Shown here: in pieces, positions 11,673-22,789 of the stretch
Layout: each line of letters opens with the position of its first letter
How positions within the stretch are numbered: the stretch's first letter is position 1
NCBI GenBank assembly: GCA_045837725.1
Contig: JBEWZL010000302.1
Coordinates: 186,001 to 250,000, forward strand
DNA from: Vermamoeba vermiformis
Taxonomy: Eukaryota > Tubulinea > Echinamoebida
Length of the DNA stretch: 64,000 nucleotides
Direction: 5' to 3'
The notes under the pieces: model-generated
The model's input: only the letters and a program-made list of their open reading frames with translations
Told to the model about the DNA's origin: nothing
The model's database searches: none
Position numbers and translations under genes: made by a program

Positions 11673-13281
11673 TTACCAAGGAGTTGGAATAACGAACGTT
11701 AATAACAATAATGATAATATAATAATAACAACCGACGTTATCAATTGCTTTCGGACGATCTCCGATTGTCTTGAACTCTTCTTTAGCTTCGCTATGATAT
11801 CCAATTCGCGGAACGAAAAAATTACTAACAACAGATCTGGTACCATCAACACGAGATCACGCAAAGCTGAAAAAGATAAACCGTAAGTCATACCATCATA
11901 TTATACTAAATTTAGTCCAATTAAAAGCTCGGATAGTTTCCGTTATTTCGTTCTTCGTGAAACGAAAAAAAAATTAATATTCTATAATTTTATAAAACTT
12001 ACGCGCATCAGTGGCACCAAATAATGATCCGTTAATTACGTTTTGCAATGTATGCGTTGAAGTAATCGTAAAGATGGCCCAGCTGAACAACGAGTGTGCT
12101 TGTTCTCCTTTCTTATCGATCAAATGATACACCGCAAATGTTGCAATCCATTCAGTTACTGCGAAATAGCTCTGTCATATATATTTAGTATATTGTAAAT
12201 CTTAAAAATCACTGCAGTTCAGTTAGAAATTAATCTCGTTTGAGATCGCAAAAATTAAAATATTTTGAAAGCTTACCTGATGCTTGATCATCTTATACCA
12301 TGCGTCATTTAAGTACATAATAGTCGCCCACCATGAATAAATATTCGCATAAAACATTGGTGGCAATACACAAAGGTACTCAACGCGGATTCGATCGCGG
12401 TTGAAGACGACCAGATTCCAAATCTTCTCGAATAATTTGACCGCAGAAGTGATATAGAATACTGTTAATAGCATAATCCATACTGTCGTCGATTCAGAAT
12501 TGATATAAATTGCTTTGTAAGGACCATTAGGGAATGGAGGCGCTCTGCCTTTAATTCTTCGGTCCCAGCAACTGCAACTGCATGTCTCCTAAATAAGAAT
12601 CATAGTTAGACGCTATTTGATATTAAATTTAATATTCTAATATTAGACTGAATTTTTGAAATTTTTTTGCAACTTTCGTAAACAGTAACGTCGTTCTGAA
12701 ATAATACCGCGAGATTATGAGCGGAAATGTTTTACGATACTAATATTATCTATTTATATGGCTTAAATATACGAAGCAACAGTAAAGGCATCTCTGTCGT
12801 TTGGCAGAATCCGATCCAACCGCCATAAATTTTTTGTGATTTTGCTTGCGTTGCAAAATAGATTTACATTATAATGGAGCTTATAGTGAATACGTTTCGC
12901 ATCAAAATCATATTTAAGCAGTTTTTAGACTTTAAAGTTGCAACGCCGTAGGAGAAATTAGTTTCAATATTTAAGAGTGCGGCAAGTTTATATAAATAAT
13001 CAAAATATACTATTATAATCATTACTGACCTTATCTACTCGCCAGGCATCTTCTTCCTCGGCCCATCCGGCGGACTCCATATAGTTGACCACACCAGTAA
13101 GCATGACTAACGCAAATACTGCACCAGCCGTCATGAGAAATACCATTAGGCTAGGTAGTCGCTCAGAGAGTGGCTGAATATCCTTCTTTAGCTTGCCTCG
13201 AGTATCCAACTTGATCTCAATGCCAATATCCTCATCGCGATGAGTGTCGCGCTTTGATAGAACGGAGTTCAAAGCCTTCAT
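11673..13281 (-). CDS. Multi-pass membrane protein, unknown family
   Basis: Four exons: about 13029-13281, 12276-12595, 12001-12173 and 11673-11868. Residues 1-40 are charged and cytosolic. Hydrophobic segments are at SLMVFLMTAGAVFALVML, WIMLLTVFYITSAVKLF, FYANIYSWWATIMYL, FAVTEWIATFAVYHL, DLVLMVPDLLLVIFSF and TSVVIIILSLLLLTFVI, giving about six helices over roughly 330 residues. The loop between helices 1 and 2 holds a CSCxC cluster. I recognise no family signature. It shares a short upstream region with the divergent DUF4246 gene. Confidence 0.6.
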
Positions 13282-13429
13282 TATGGTACTACAATAGAGG
13301 TATGGCTTAAACTAAACCGTTTTTTTGGGAGCTAACCTGGATCAGAGGTCCGAAAGATTCCTTCGCAAAAAGATTGTGATTCAAACGGCTGGTATTTTAA
13401 GTCCTTTGTCTCAACTCGACATTCACGCG

Positions 13430-15195
13430 ATGGGCGCGCCCGGCAAAATTTTTGCAAAAAAACCAAAATTAAGTCCTTTGTCACATAACTTCTCCAAAAT
13501 GGAGCACAAAAAAATACCCATCGATAGTCTTGACAAACGATTTCCAACAGTCTTCGATTTAGATGGATCATTTAACCTTGGCAGTCCTCCAAAGACTTTG
13601 CTTGAACTTCGCGCAATGTCAGTGAGTAGTGCAATTAGAGAGAAAAAAAATTGGACGGAGAAGATCAAAAATAAAGAAATTAAGCAACGTTGGATTGATG
13701 AACTGCGGGCTGCAGGTAAAATTTAAATTTCAAAAATTAGAGAAAACTCAATTGGCCGCTAAAGACTCTATCCTTTACTACAGAAGTAACGGATGATATA
13801 ATTAAATATGTCTTCGATGAACTTGAGCAATATTACGCCAAACTTCAAGACGGATTAGTCGTTCCCTCAGCCGCCGATGGTGTTTATCTAGCTGATGGCC
13901 TAATCTCCGAGGAATTGCGACAAGAGCTTATTAAGGGCGTCTACCCTTTGGAGAACGTTGATAGCTCAAAGCTAGACTGGCATCCTGGATCCGACGAACA
14001 AGTGCTGGATCTCGTCCATCCCTCACTCTACTGCTTCGTTATTGGTCACACCAAAGTTGAAGAAGACATATGGCCGGCACCTTGGTCAGATTTCTTAGGC
14101 TCTGGCATTAAGGACGAGCTAAGGAAAGGATTTTTCAGTGCGCTAATCAGTCGATCCAAGCAGTGGTGGCAAACATTAACTTTGGGTGGCTACAAAGTCG
14201 GAATTTCTAGGAAATATCAGTGGCTGCCAGCTGAATTTAAAGTGGACGGACAAGGCAAAGTCCAGATCCGGTCGTACATTAATAATTTGCATCCCGAGTT
14301 CCACGAAGAGTTGTACGGCACTTTGGAACGGATCTTTGAACGATTCATACCTCTGTTCAATAAGACACTCACAGAGGCACTCCACAGACGTCCGAACAGA
14401 ATAGATTGCACATTTGTCAGATATCCAGAAGGCGTTACAGTCGACGATGCAAACCGGATCCCGATCCAACCACCACTCCCGACTTTTACTCCGCCACCGC
14501 CTCCCAAGACCCGCGTAGAGCTCCGAGGACGAAATATCCAAGTTATCGTCAAGATGGCAAACATTCATTTGACACCGGAAAAGCCCGAGTACGAAGGTGG
14601 CGTGTGGCACGTGGAAGGCATGGACAACGAGCGCATTATTGCGACGGGCATTTATTACTATCAATCGGAGAATATCACGACTTCGAGATTATCGTTCAGA
14701 AACACTATCTATGAGCCTGGCTACGAGCAAAGTGATAGGCTGGCTCCAATGGCTTTGTTCGGACTCGCGGACGATGCTCCGTTAGTCCAAAATGTTGGCT
14801 CGGTGATCACGGAGCAGGACAGGTGCATTGTATTTCCTAATTTGTACCAACACAAAGTCGAGCCTTTCAAGCTGGCAGATCCGACAAAACCAGGCACGAG
14901 AAAAATTTTGGTGTTTTTCTTGGTGGATCCGGGCACGCCTGTCATTTCCACGGCAGTTGTTCCGCCGCAACAGTCTGACTGGTACAAGTGGCAATTAATG
15001 AAAGAGTTTGAAGGCACTTTGTTTGAGGCATTGCCGCCTGAGCTCCAGTTGGAAATTTTGAACAAGACTAATGAAGCCATGTCGCTCGAGAAGGCCAAAG
15101 AACATCGCGACGAGTTGATGCGAGAACGCGGCTTGAGAACTGAAACTGACAACGAATTCATTTTTGAACGACCGTTCTCGCTGTGCGAACATTAG
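13430..15195 (+). CDS. DUF4246 family protein, predicted 2OG-Fe(II) dioxygenase-like, copy 1
   Basis: Two exons, 13430-13715 and 13784-15195. Strong DUF4246 features: YQWLPAEFKVDGQGKVQI, SYINNLHPEFHEELYG, QVIVKMANIHLTPEKPEY, WHVEGMDNERIIATGIYYY, FPNLYQHKVEPFKL, GTRKILVFFLVDPGTPVIST and the C-terminal MSLEKAKEHRDELMRERG. DUF4246 proteins occur mainly in fungi. The spacing of H and E in WHVEG, a distal H in LYQHKVEP and a following Arg in GTRKI resembles the HxE..H..R active site of 2OG-Fe(II) oxygenases; that enzymatic reading is inference. The Met at 13430 is used because upstream in-frame codons lack an ATG; Met at 13499 is an alternative. A paralogue follows directly. Confidence 0.85.
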
Positions 15196-15433
15196 AGCTT
15201 AAATCTTGAGTTATTAATAAACGCTATTGTATATTACATTGAAGCGATGAATTCCGTGACTATTAATAGGAACCATAAAATAACAAAAAAAAATTGAAAG
15301 AATTTATTGAAACAATTCTTTAGTCATTTTGTAATTGAATATGTCATATACGTACACATATATCATATAAATTGGTTTATTTGCATGCAAAAAAGACCAA
15401 AATTTTGATGATTAATGACGCTAGCAACGAAAA

Positions 15434-17300
15434 ATGCCACCAAAACGTAAATTAGAAGAAAGTTTAGGAGCTATTGACAACAATACTCCAGAAAAAAAGC
15501 AAAAAATAGATAATAATTATAAGAAAATTACTACGAAGGTTTTCGATTGGAAATCAAGATTTCCAACCGTGTTTGACATCCACGAACAATTTTCGTGTCC
15601 TTCACCAAAGACAGTTTTAGAAAGACAAATAATGCGATACAGCCGCATGGTTAGATATCAACATGATTGGCATATTAAAATTAAAAACCAAGACTGGGTA
15701 ACCGAGATCAAATACAAACTTCTTAAAAAAGGTAATGAAACTACGACTCCATCAACAATTTCAATTATTGACACTTCAATAATATTAATTGTTACCTTTT
15801 TAGGTGCCGACGACGCTGTTATTCAATACGTGTTTGACGAACTTGAACAACGCTACCTAAATCTGATCGACGGTCCAATTTTTCCGGCGTTAGTCGATGG
15901 AGTCTATCAAGCAGATAATATGTTCACAGATCAATTCAAAGAGACATTCGAAAGACAGGCCAACGAAGTAGAACTATTGAGCCAAGGCGAGAATTTTTTG
16001 GTGATTGGCAAAGAGCCGGATTCTCTCTTCGATAGAGAGGACTACGTATTAAAAGACCTCATATGCCCTTCAATATGTTGCTTTAGTGTAGAAAAATCTA
16101 AACGACAAGAAGAACCTGTAAGGCTCGAGCAGATCGTTGAGAAGGATGCAGTTTTTACCAAGCCGATCTATGAAGTCCCAGTAGAATCGCCGGATGATTC
16201 TATCTCCGAGTATTCTAATGATTCATATGATTCAAATGAGCCTCCATTAGAGTAAGAACAGTTGGATCCAAGATCAAACTAATTTTCATCTAACTAACGT
16301 TAATTACTTTAGGCCTTCAAAAGAACCGGCTTATCAATGGTTGCCAGCGGAGTTTAATATCGACAATAACGGCAAGGTCAAGGTCACAATCGAAAGTTAC
16401 ATCAACAACCTGCATCCAGTACATTACGCCAACGTGTACGACTCCATCGCCCAGATCTTCGAAAAATTTATTCCGCTGTTCAACAAAACGCTTACCGACG
16501 TGCTTAATCCGACTCCTAATCGAATCCAATACGAAGAAATTCATGAAGATTTTATGGCCTTGAACGAGAGCCAGCGATCGCTGACCAGGGAGATTTCACC
16601 GCTAGTTCCAGAGTATTGCCCAAATAAGGCAACTTCGAGAACAGTTGTCGATCTCAAAGGCCGACGAGTCCAAGTCATAGTTAAAATGGCACGACTGGAT
16701 CTGCCCGCTTGTAGCAAGCTCGTTAACCCCTGGGAGGTCGATGGCATGCCTCACGAACGAATCATTGCCACCGGAGTTTATTGCTTCAATGCGCGGAACA
16801 TTTCTCCGATGACTATTTCTTTCCGTGAACCAATTGTTCCGCCGTTCCACGTGGCACGTGACACTGATGTTTTTGGACTCGACGTTGGTGCCCCGCTGAT
16901 TCAAGACCGTGGCACAGTGTCATTGCAAAGTGACAGGTGTCTCGTGTACCCGAATCTTTGGCAGCACCGGATCCTCATCTCGGAAGCTTCCGAATTTCGC
17001 GGAACAATGTCGCTATTGTATTTTTACTTAGTAGACCCTGCCACGCCAATACTGTCAACAGCGCACGTGCTGCCACAACAGCCCAGCTGGCTGGTAGATT
17101 ATCGGACAGTCGTCGAAGGGACCACTTTGAGCCAACTGCCGCCAGAACTGCTGCGCATCATATTCAGCAAATACCGCTATGGATTCAAGTACCCGAAGGC
17201 TGCTCAACATAGAATATTAGCGATCGAAGAAAGAAAGCTGTTCAACAAGTACACGGCGTGGCAATGGAACCACCGCACTTACGGATCTGACACCGACTAG
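15434..17300 (+). CDS. DUF4246 family protein, copy 2, lacks predicted metal ligands
   Basis: Three exons: 15434 to about 15731, about 15806 to 16251, 16313-17300. A basic, Lys-rich N-terminus (MPPKRKLEESL) suggests nuclear targeting. The domain matches copy 1: YQWLPAEFNIDNNGKVKV, SYINNLHPVHYANVY, QVIVKMARLDLP, ERIIATGVYCF, NLWQHRILI, FYLVDPATPILSTAHVLPQQ. WHVEGM of copy 1 is WEVDGM here and GTRKI is GTMSL, so the predicted Fe-binding His and cosubstrate Arg are gone while the distal His remains. An acidic insert (ESPDDSISEYSNDSYDSNE) replaces about 50 residues of copy 1. Likely a non-catalytic duplicate. Confidence 0.8.
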
Positions 17301-17493
17301 GCGTTCCAACGCAATTCGATTCGTTCACTTGCCCTTCATTTAATGTTATGTCATAGTAAAGTACTCCTCCAACTGTTTTTCTAACCAACTCTAATTTGTT
17401 ACACAGATCTGCCAAAAGAAAAAAGCAGTTTAGCAGATCCTTGCAGATCTGGTCGACTAATTTGCTGTTCGTATTTTGGTTTAGCGAGTTCAT

Positions 17494-18897
17494 ATGACGA
17501 CACACCACACAACGAAAGCACATTTAAATACCATGAACATTACGTTGAAAATTCCTGAAGGAATGCGAATCAAAGTTGGGGTTTGGCGAAACAGACGCAA
17601 ACAGAGAAATAAGGAAGATCGCATAATCAAAATCGATGTGCGTAAGGTATCAACAACCTCTCCTAATGATCCGGTGCTCTCTAATAAGAAGCACATCCAC
17701 AAAGGTTCTGGTACGTAGCCGATCTCAAATTCAAAGTTAGCTAAAACACTAACAACCCCAATAAGGTAACCAGTCATTCAATAAAATATCCGAACATGAC
17801 TGCGCGAGGTACTCATCACCAGCTGTCATGCCTCCAGTTTCGGAGCCAAATCCAGGTGCAAATCTGGAAACTCCTTCGGGTCGCGAGTTGGAGGGAATAA
17901 GTACGTAGTTAATAATCGTATAACGAGTAATAATGCTTAGCCTCATTTTTAGTACAATTAATGGAGGAAATGAAGACGTTTATGGAAACAGAGTTCGAAT
18001 GTGTTCGCAAAGAGAAGATCAATACACGTGCTGAGCAATTCGAGCACAGCATGACCATGTGGATGCCATATCAGATATGCCAGTGGTGGGGATTCAAGCC
18101 TGATATGGTCGCCAATCATAAAATTTCAAAGTGGGCTACGGTAAGCTTTTGCAAGAGTTAGTAACAATTATACTGACCAAAAACAATAATGGTCACTATA
18201 GTCCCAAATTTAATTGTACTTGCTTTACCGGTTTTTTTTTGGAGGAGATCTAATTTTTTTTTTGCATCTAGGCCCTACATTTGCGCGAGCCGAGGCGTGG
18301 TTCAATAATGACAGACTCAAGTTTTTCCGAGACATTCATGCTATCGTGCACGACAAACAAGTGTTTCAAATGTTTAATGAGCTCGAGTACGATGGCATTG
18401 GCCACGGTTCATTGTCAAGCAGTGCCCCTGCAAATTTCGAATCAACGACTAGACAAGTTGCAAATATTCATCACAACGTTCTGGTCGTCGTTGAAATTTC
18501 GATGAAGAATCTCAAAGTGTCATTGCAGCTCGTAGGCACTTGGCTCCAGTACTGCAAAGAAGTTGGATCAGATCCGGACATGCTCGATGGATTTCAGAAG
18601 ATCTGCGTGGAGACTAAATTAGGCTTAAAAGAGTTCAAGCGATTCTTGGATTTGTTGCGGACATTAATACAGCTCGAAAAGAAGCTCATCTTGCAAGTGT
18701 TTCGTCACATCCATCGGTTCAACAGCGTGCGAGACCTTCACGGGGACATACGTGCTGTATTGATGTGTTACAATGAGCCTCCTCTTCTAGCAACTGAAGT
18801 GTTATTGACCTCGACATTCGCGTCAAAAGTATTTCCGACAATTGCGAGCCTATACAAGTACAACAACTTTGAGTTGCTTGCTTTTAAGGCCAACTAG
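17494..18897 (+). CDS. Protein of unknown function, four exons
   Basis: Exons: 17494 to about 17710, about 17767-17900, about 17953-18139, then a long final exon to the TAG at 18895-18897. Exon 1 encodes a basic segment (VGVWRNRRKQRNKEDR), exon 2 is Pro/Ser-rich, exon 3 has WMPYQICQWWGFKPDMV. The last exon is alpha-helical with many aliphatics and charges (EFKRFLDLLRTLIQLEKKLI). The exon 3/4 junction is uncertain: the best-looking acceptor (18272) breaks the frame, while a weaker AG at 18293-18294 joins in phase 0. I recognise no domain. It follows the DUF4246 pair on the same strand. Confidence 0.5.
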
Positions 18898-19097
18898 ACC
18901 ACAAGAACACTAAACAATGGATGTGGTGAACATCGATTTCTTGTATTACAATAAAGATTGTATATTCTCGGATTCAGGTCGAAATTTTTCTAAAATTTCA
19001 GCACAAAACGCGTTACCAACACGCCGTGTTGTCCCTTTCCAATTTTTTAGCTACGTTTAATAAAGGCATTCTTATTTCCAAAAATTACATCAAGACA

Positions 19098-19434
19098 ATG
19101 ATTCCCTTAATCACTGCTATTATGTCTCTGCCCGTAGCTGCCAAACTTCTCGGCTTCACTGCATCTGGAATTAAAGCTGGTAAGGGCAAACAGGTCTGGT
19201 GAACTAGTTAATAATTATACGTTAGGAACCCTAGCGGCACTGTTCATGAGTAAGTGGGCCACGTTGTTTGGATCAGTCGGAGCGGGAACTCCTGTCGCAA
19301 TTCTCCAATGGATCGGAACTTGGAAGCTGAGTAAGTTTCATTTATTACGATTTAGACAATAATTTACGATTCATTAAGGCACGGCTGCCATGTCCTCGGT
19401 TGCCGGTATCGCTGCTTACTTCGGCCTTGGATGA
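19098..19434 (+). CDS. IFI6/IFI27-like (ISG12 family) small hydrophobic protein
   Basis: Three small exons, 19098-19179, 19226-19330, 19379-19434, join in frame to about 80 residues. The protein is Gly/Ala-rich and hydrophobic: LLGFTASGIKAGTLAALFMS then FGSVGAGTPVAILQWIG then MSSVAGIAAYFGLG. This matches the Ifi-6-16 family pattern (GFTAAGIAAGS..A..., then GG..VA.LQS.GA.G). Animal members localise to mitochondria or the nuclear envelope and act in interferon-induced cell death; homologues of unknown role exist in microbial eukaryotes. Two or three membrane helices are expected. Confidence 0.7.
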
Positions 19435-19527
19435 GACTCTCTTTCCTTTGAATCCGGCCCTTACTTATTCTTTGAATAGTAGGCCTTCTTCCTGATGTTT
19501 TCTCACCATTTATATATAAATAGTCTC

Positions 19528-21990
19528 TTAGGCCGATTGATGACGGGTGTCACTTTTCATTACTTTGATTTCGTTGCGCAGCTCGTTGTTCTCTTTCAAT
19601 AACTTTTCGACTTCTATTTTTAGCTCGTTGAGTTGATTCGACTGTTCGGTGAATGATGAAGTGTTGTGCATTGAAGGCGATGCCTTTTTGTTCGGAGGTT
19701 TGTCGCCCTTGCGTATGATCCGGAGCAGTTTGAACAAGAACAGCGAGACTAGCGTGACTAACGTGCAGAAACAAATGACAGTGCTCAAAGTAGTGTGCAC
19801 GACCATGTAATCGGTGATGGTGAAGATCATTGGCACGAGGACTATAGCCGCAAAACTGAAGGTGTAAATTGATGCCGCGACGTGTCGTGATTCGTTGTAA
19901 ATAGTTGGCACGTTTCTGTTGAGATAGGCAAAGACGCAACCGACCAATAGCAACGCACAACTGAGTACCAACAGTACGATGAAGATCTTCACGCCCGTGT
20001 CGTTCGTGCCACAAATCATCATGTATTGGTCTGGCGGCAAGTTCGTCGTGTACGGATGCAGTTGGGGCGGATCCAGCGCAGTCCAAACGGCCAGCGGAAC
20101 AATGTAGAGCACAGCTATTCCCGCTACAATTGGCACGATATGAATGTCCTTGATGACTCGGATCTCTAATGTCTTGACATCTGACAGTCGCCAAATGCGG
20201 TACATCTTCGCACTGAGATTCGCGTGCAAGAGGCTAAATCCCATCAAGATGAGCCATATAGAAGCAGTGCAATAGTCATCGGCTGGTGGCTGGATGTTGA
20301 CGAGGATGACGCCAATTTACATTGCAATAGCCCCTGCAATTGTGCCGTAATGGAACGTCGGTTGAGTAGCACGAATGAGCTTGTAGTCTCGACACTTGAC
20401 CACGAAAAATAAGAAGAACAGCGCCACGCCAATGACGAACGTAGCCACGCATAAGAAGGCGATCACGACGCTCTGCGGTAGATATATTTGATAGCTGTAG
20501 ACGGGCTCTGGATTGCCCAACATGACCGCGTACAAAGTGTGTTGGTCGCGAAGTCCGTATTGCTCCAAAAGTGCCGTCCAGTCACGTGTCAGTCCTGCTT
20601 GCGCCTCTTCTAACGTACATTCGTCATACAAATAACACTTGTTCCATGTCGTAAAGGCCGTGAAGTACGCGTACTGTTGAATAGCGGGCATGGGAATAGC
20701 GACATTAGGACTCTCCAATACGGCTCTCAATGTGCTGACTGTGTTGACTGTTGTGATATTTGAGAAGCCGCTCTCAAGCCACAGAGTTTCGTTCAGTTGT
20801 GACTTGCGGAAAATATCTTGGCCGAGACCTTCAAAGACGCCAACTTTGCTCTGTGCAGGCTGTGACAAAAACGACAAAAAGTCGTACGCTGCTTTCTTGC
20901 GGTCATCTCGCGTGAACCGAGACACAAAGCCAGTGTAGCCGGGCGTTGCAAAGGGTGCTCTGTTGATGCCTTTCTTGTCCATGAACGCGCACAGATCAGC
21001 CGTGCATTGCTCCATTTGCTGCGTCTTGCGATTGTAGACCTCTCGTGTGCCAGGGAGTATTGTCGACGACGTGACATTTGACACGGAAGTGTTTTTGATA
21101 ATTCCAAGAATGTCACCAAATGTCAAAACCATCGCACAACGACCGGCCGCAAACAAGTCCCACGACGTCCAAATGTCAGTCTCGCGCTCCGGTCCGTAGC
21201 GCGTGATCTCTTTGTAGATTGACCACACGTGCGAGAAGGCTGTCGTGTTGGACATTGGTGCCATGGTCTGCGGATCAAAGAACACACCTTGATGCGTGCC
21301 GTTGTATTGCAAGTACGACGACACGTAGCTCATGAAGAAATATGCGTTCAAATCAAACTTGCTCGAGTTAGTCTTGCCAGTGCAGGTCGCGTAATCGGGC
21401 ACGCCATCGCCGTTCATGTCGACGCCTTGCAAAGCTTGTGAAACTTGAATATACTCTTCCCAGGTATCGGGCGGCTTGTCAAATCCCGCTTGTGCAAGAA
21501 TATCTTCTCTGTAGTATAACAACATCGCATCCGCATCCATTGGGACCGTGAAGATCTGACCTTTGTAAACCGTCGTGATAGTGCGCTCGTAGGTTGCTAT
21601 GTCGTACCAAGCCATAGCTGCATCATCGCGGACCCATTCGCTCACATTTTGGATGAGTGGTCGCTGATCTGGCTGACAATCCGGACATATGATCAGATTG
21701 TAAAACTCGGAGGCAGGTCCGACGTAGCCGTCGTAATACGGTGAGCCTTTCTTCAAGTCAGACAACATCTCGCTGCGTAGCTCTGCTTCGCTGAATGCAA
21801 ATACGTTCACTGTAATGCCAGTCTTGTTGTAAAAAGGCTCCAAATTGTTTCTGCATAACGTTTCAAATCCACCGCTACGAGCTGCAATATTGATCGTTAG
21901 TGTTGTGGCAGCACCGATAAATAGCTGCAATGTCACGAGCGTCAGGATTACGCGAAAGTACATCCTAAAAGACTTTGTAAGCAGATGCAT
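19528..21990 (-). CDS. Class C-type GPCR with bacterial solute-binding ectodomain, interrupted by one in-frame stop
   Basis: One intronless frame of 820 codons from 21990 to 19528, broken only by TAA at 20319-20317 (codon 558). Residues 1-28 are a signal peptide (alternative Met at 21963). Residues about 30-480 look like an ABC-type extracellular solute-binding protein (SBP_bac_1): TVNVFAFSEAELRSEML, VPMDADAMLLYYREDIL, DTWEEYIQVSQAL, ATPGYTGFVSRFTRDDRKKA, AAYDFLSFLSQPAQSK. TM1 is about residues 507-531. After the stop, GVILVNIQPP, CTASIWLILMGFSLLHANLS and KMYRIWRLS match TM2-TM3 of class C receptors and the remaining helices are intact, with a coiled-coil tail. Either a very young pseudogene, a base error in the assembly, or read-through. 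Confidence 0.85.
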
Positions 21991-22211
21991 GTAAAAATGA
22001 ACTTTATGAGTACCTTTTGTGTTGCCTTAGGCGGATGAACAAAATAATACCACATGCCGATTAATGCAATTTCAGTGCACTCATCTATCTCCGAATTTTT
22101 GTAAGAATTACAGCAAAATTCTAGGCTATTCTAAAAGAGGCCAAGGATCCACTACAAAATGGGATAATCGCCGTCTACCTACACGTGCAATGGATTAAGT
22201 ATTTTGTTATT

Positions 22212-22442
22212 ATGATTCGTGTTATAGAATTGTTTATGAAGCATTATAATCACTTCGCCAAAAAAGTAATAATTCAGCATCTATTATTAGCGCCTTTAGC
22301 AGGGATGGCTTTTGGCACGCGTTATATACCTCAAAATAATTTAGGTGAGCATAAGCATAACAATGCAAGTGCTTATGAGGTAGTAGAGGAGGAGGCATCC
22401 GATTTTAACAAAAACAAAAAACTAAAATTCAAAAAAATCTGA
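22212..22442 (+). CDS. Possible small single-TM protein
   Basis: A 76-codon intronless frame with an ATG at 22212. It has a central hydrophobic segment (IIQHLLLAPLAGMAFGTRY) and a charged Lys/Glu-rich C-terminus. The composition is like small mitochondrial inner-membrane proteins, but no family is recognised. The flanks are very AT-rich and there is no independent support. Confidence 0.3.
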   Translation: MIRVIELFMKHYNHFAKKVIIQHLLLAPLAGMAFGTRYIPQNNLGEHKHNNASAYEVVEEEASDFNKNKKLKFKKI

Positions 22443-22789
22443 AAAAACGGCTCTTCAGTAGATATTGATAAATTAATTGATCCGATACTTTTGTACATTT
22501 TTGGCGCTTAATTATTTCAATGGCAGATAAATTGGCTTTTTGAGTATATTCGTAACTTACGGAGTAATTAACGAATCCGATGGAGCCCGAACCACATAAC
22601 CATTTTCGTATATACAAGAAGTATCATTTGATAATTATTCCTCGTTTCTTGTTGTTTTCTGTGCATGACACAATAAACTGACAAACATTATAATGTTCAT
22701 TAATTAAAACTCTTCAATGCCGTAAACAGGCATGACTGACACAAGGTACTCATATAAATAAACACCTTTAATATGAGTCTATTTTAACG

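Noticed and set aside
14176-14664. 162-codon minus-strand frame opposite DUF4246 copy 1
   Set aside because: Shadow of a strongly supported coding exon; no independent features.
18214-18300. Frameshift in the unknown gene at the exon 3/4 junction
   Set aside because: The strong acceptor at 18272 breaks the frame, but a weaker AG at 18293-18294 restores phase 0, so a frameshift is not required.
20231-20317. 87-nt intron removing the in-frame stop of the class C receptor
   Set aside because: GT..AG and a multiple of three, but it would delete conserved TM2-TM3 sequence, so it is unlikely to be the normal structure.
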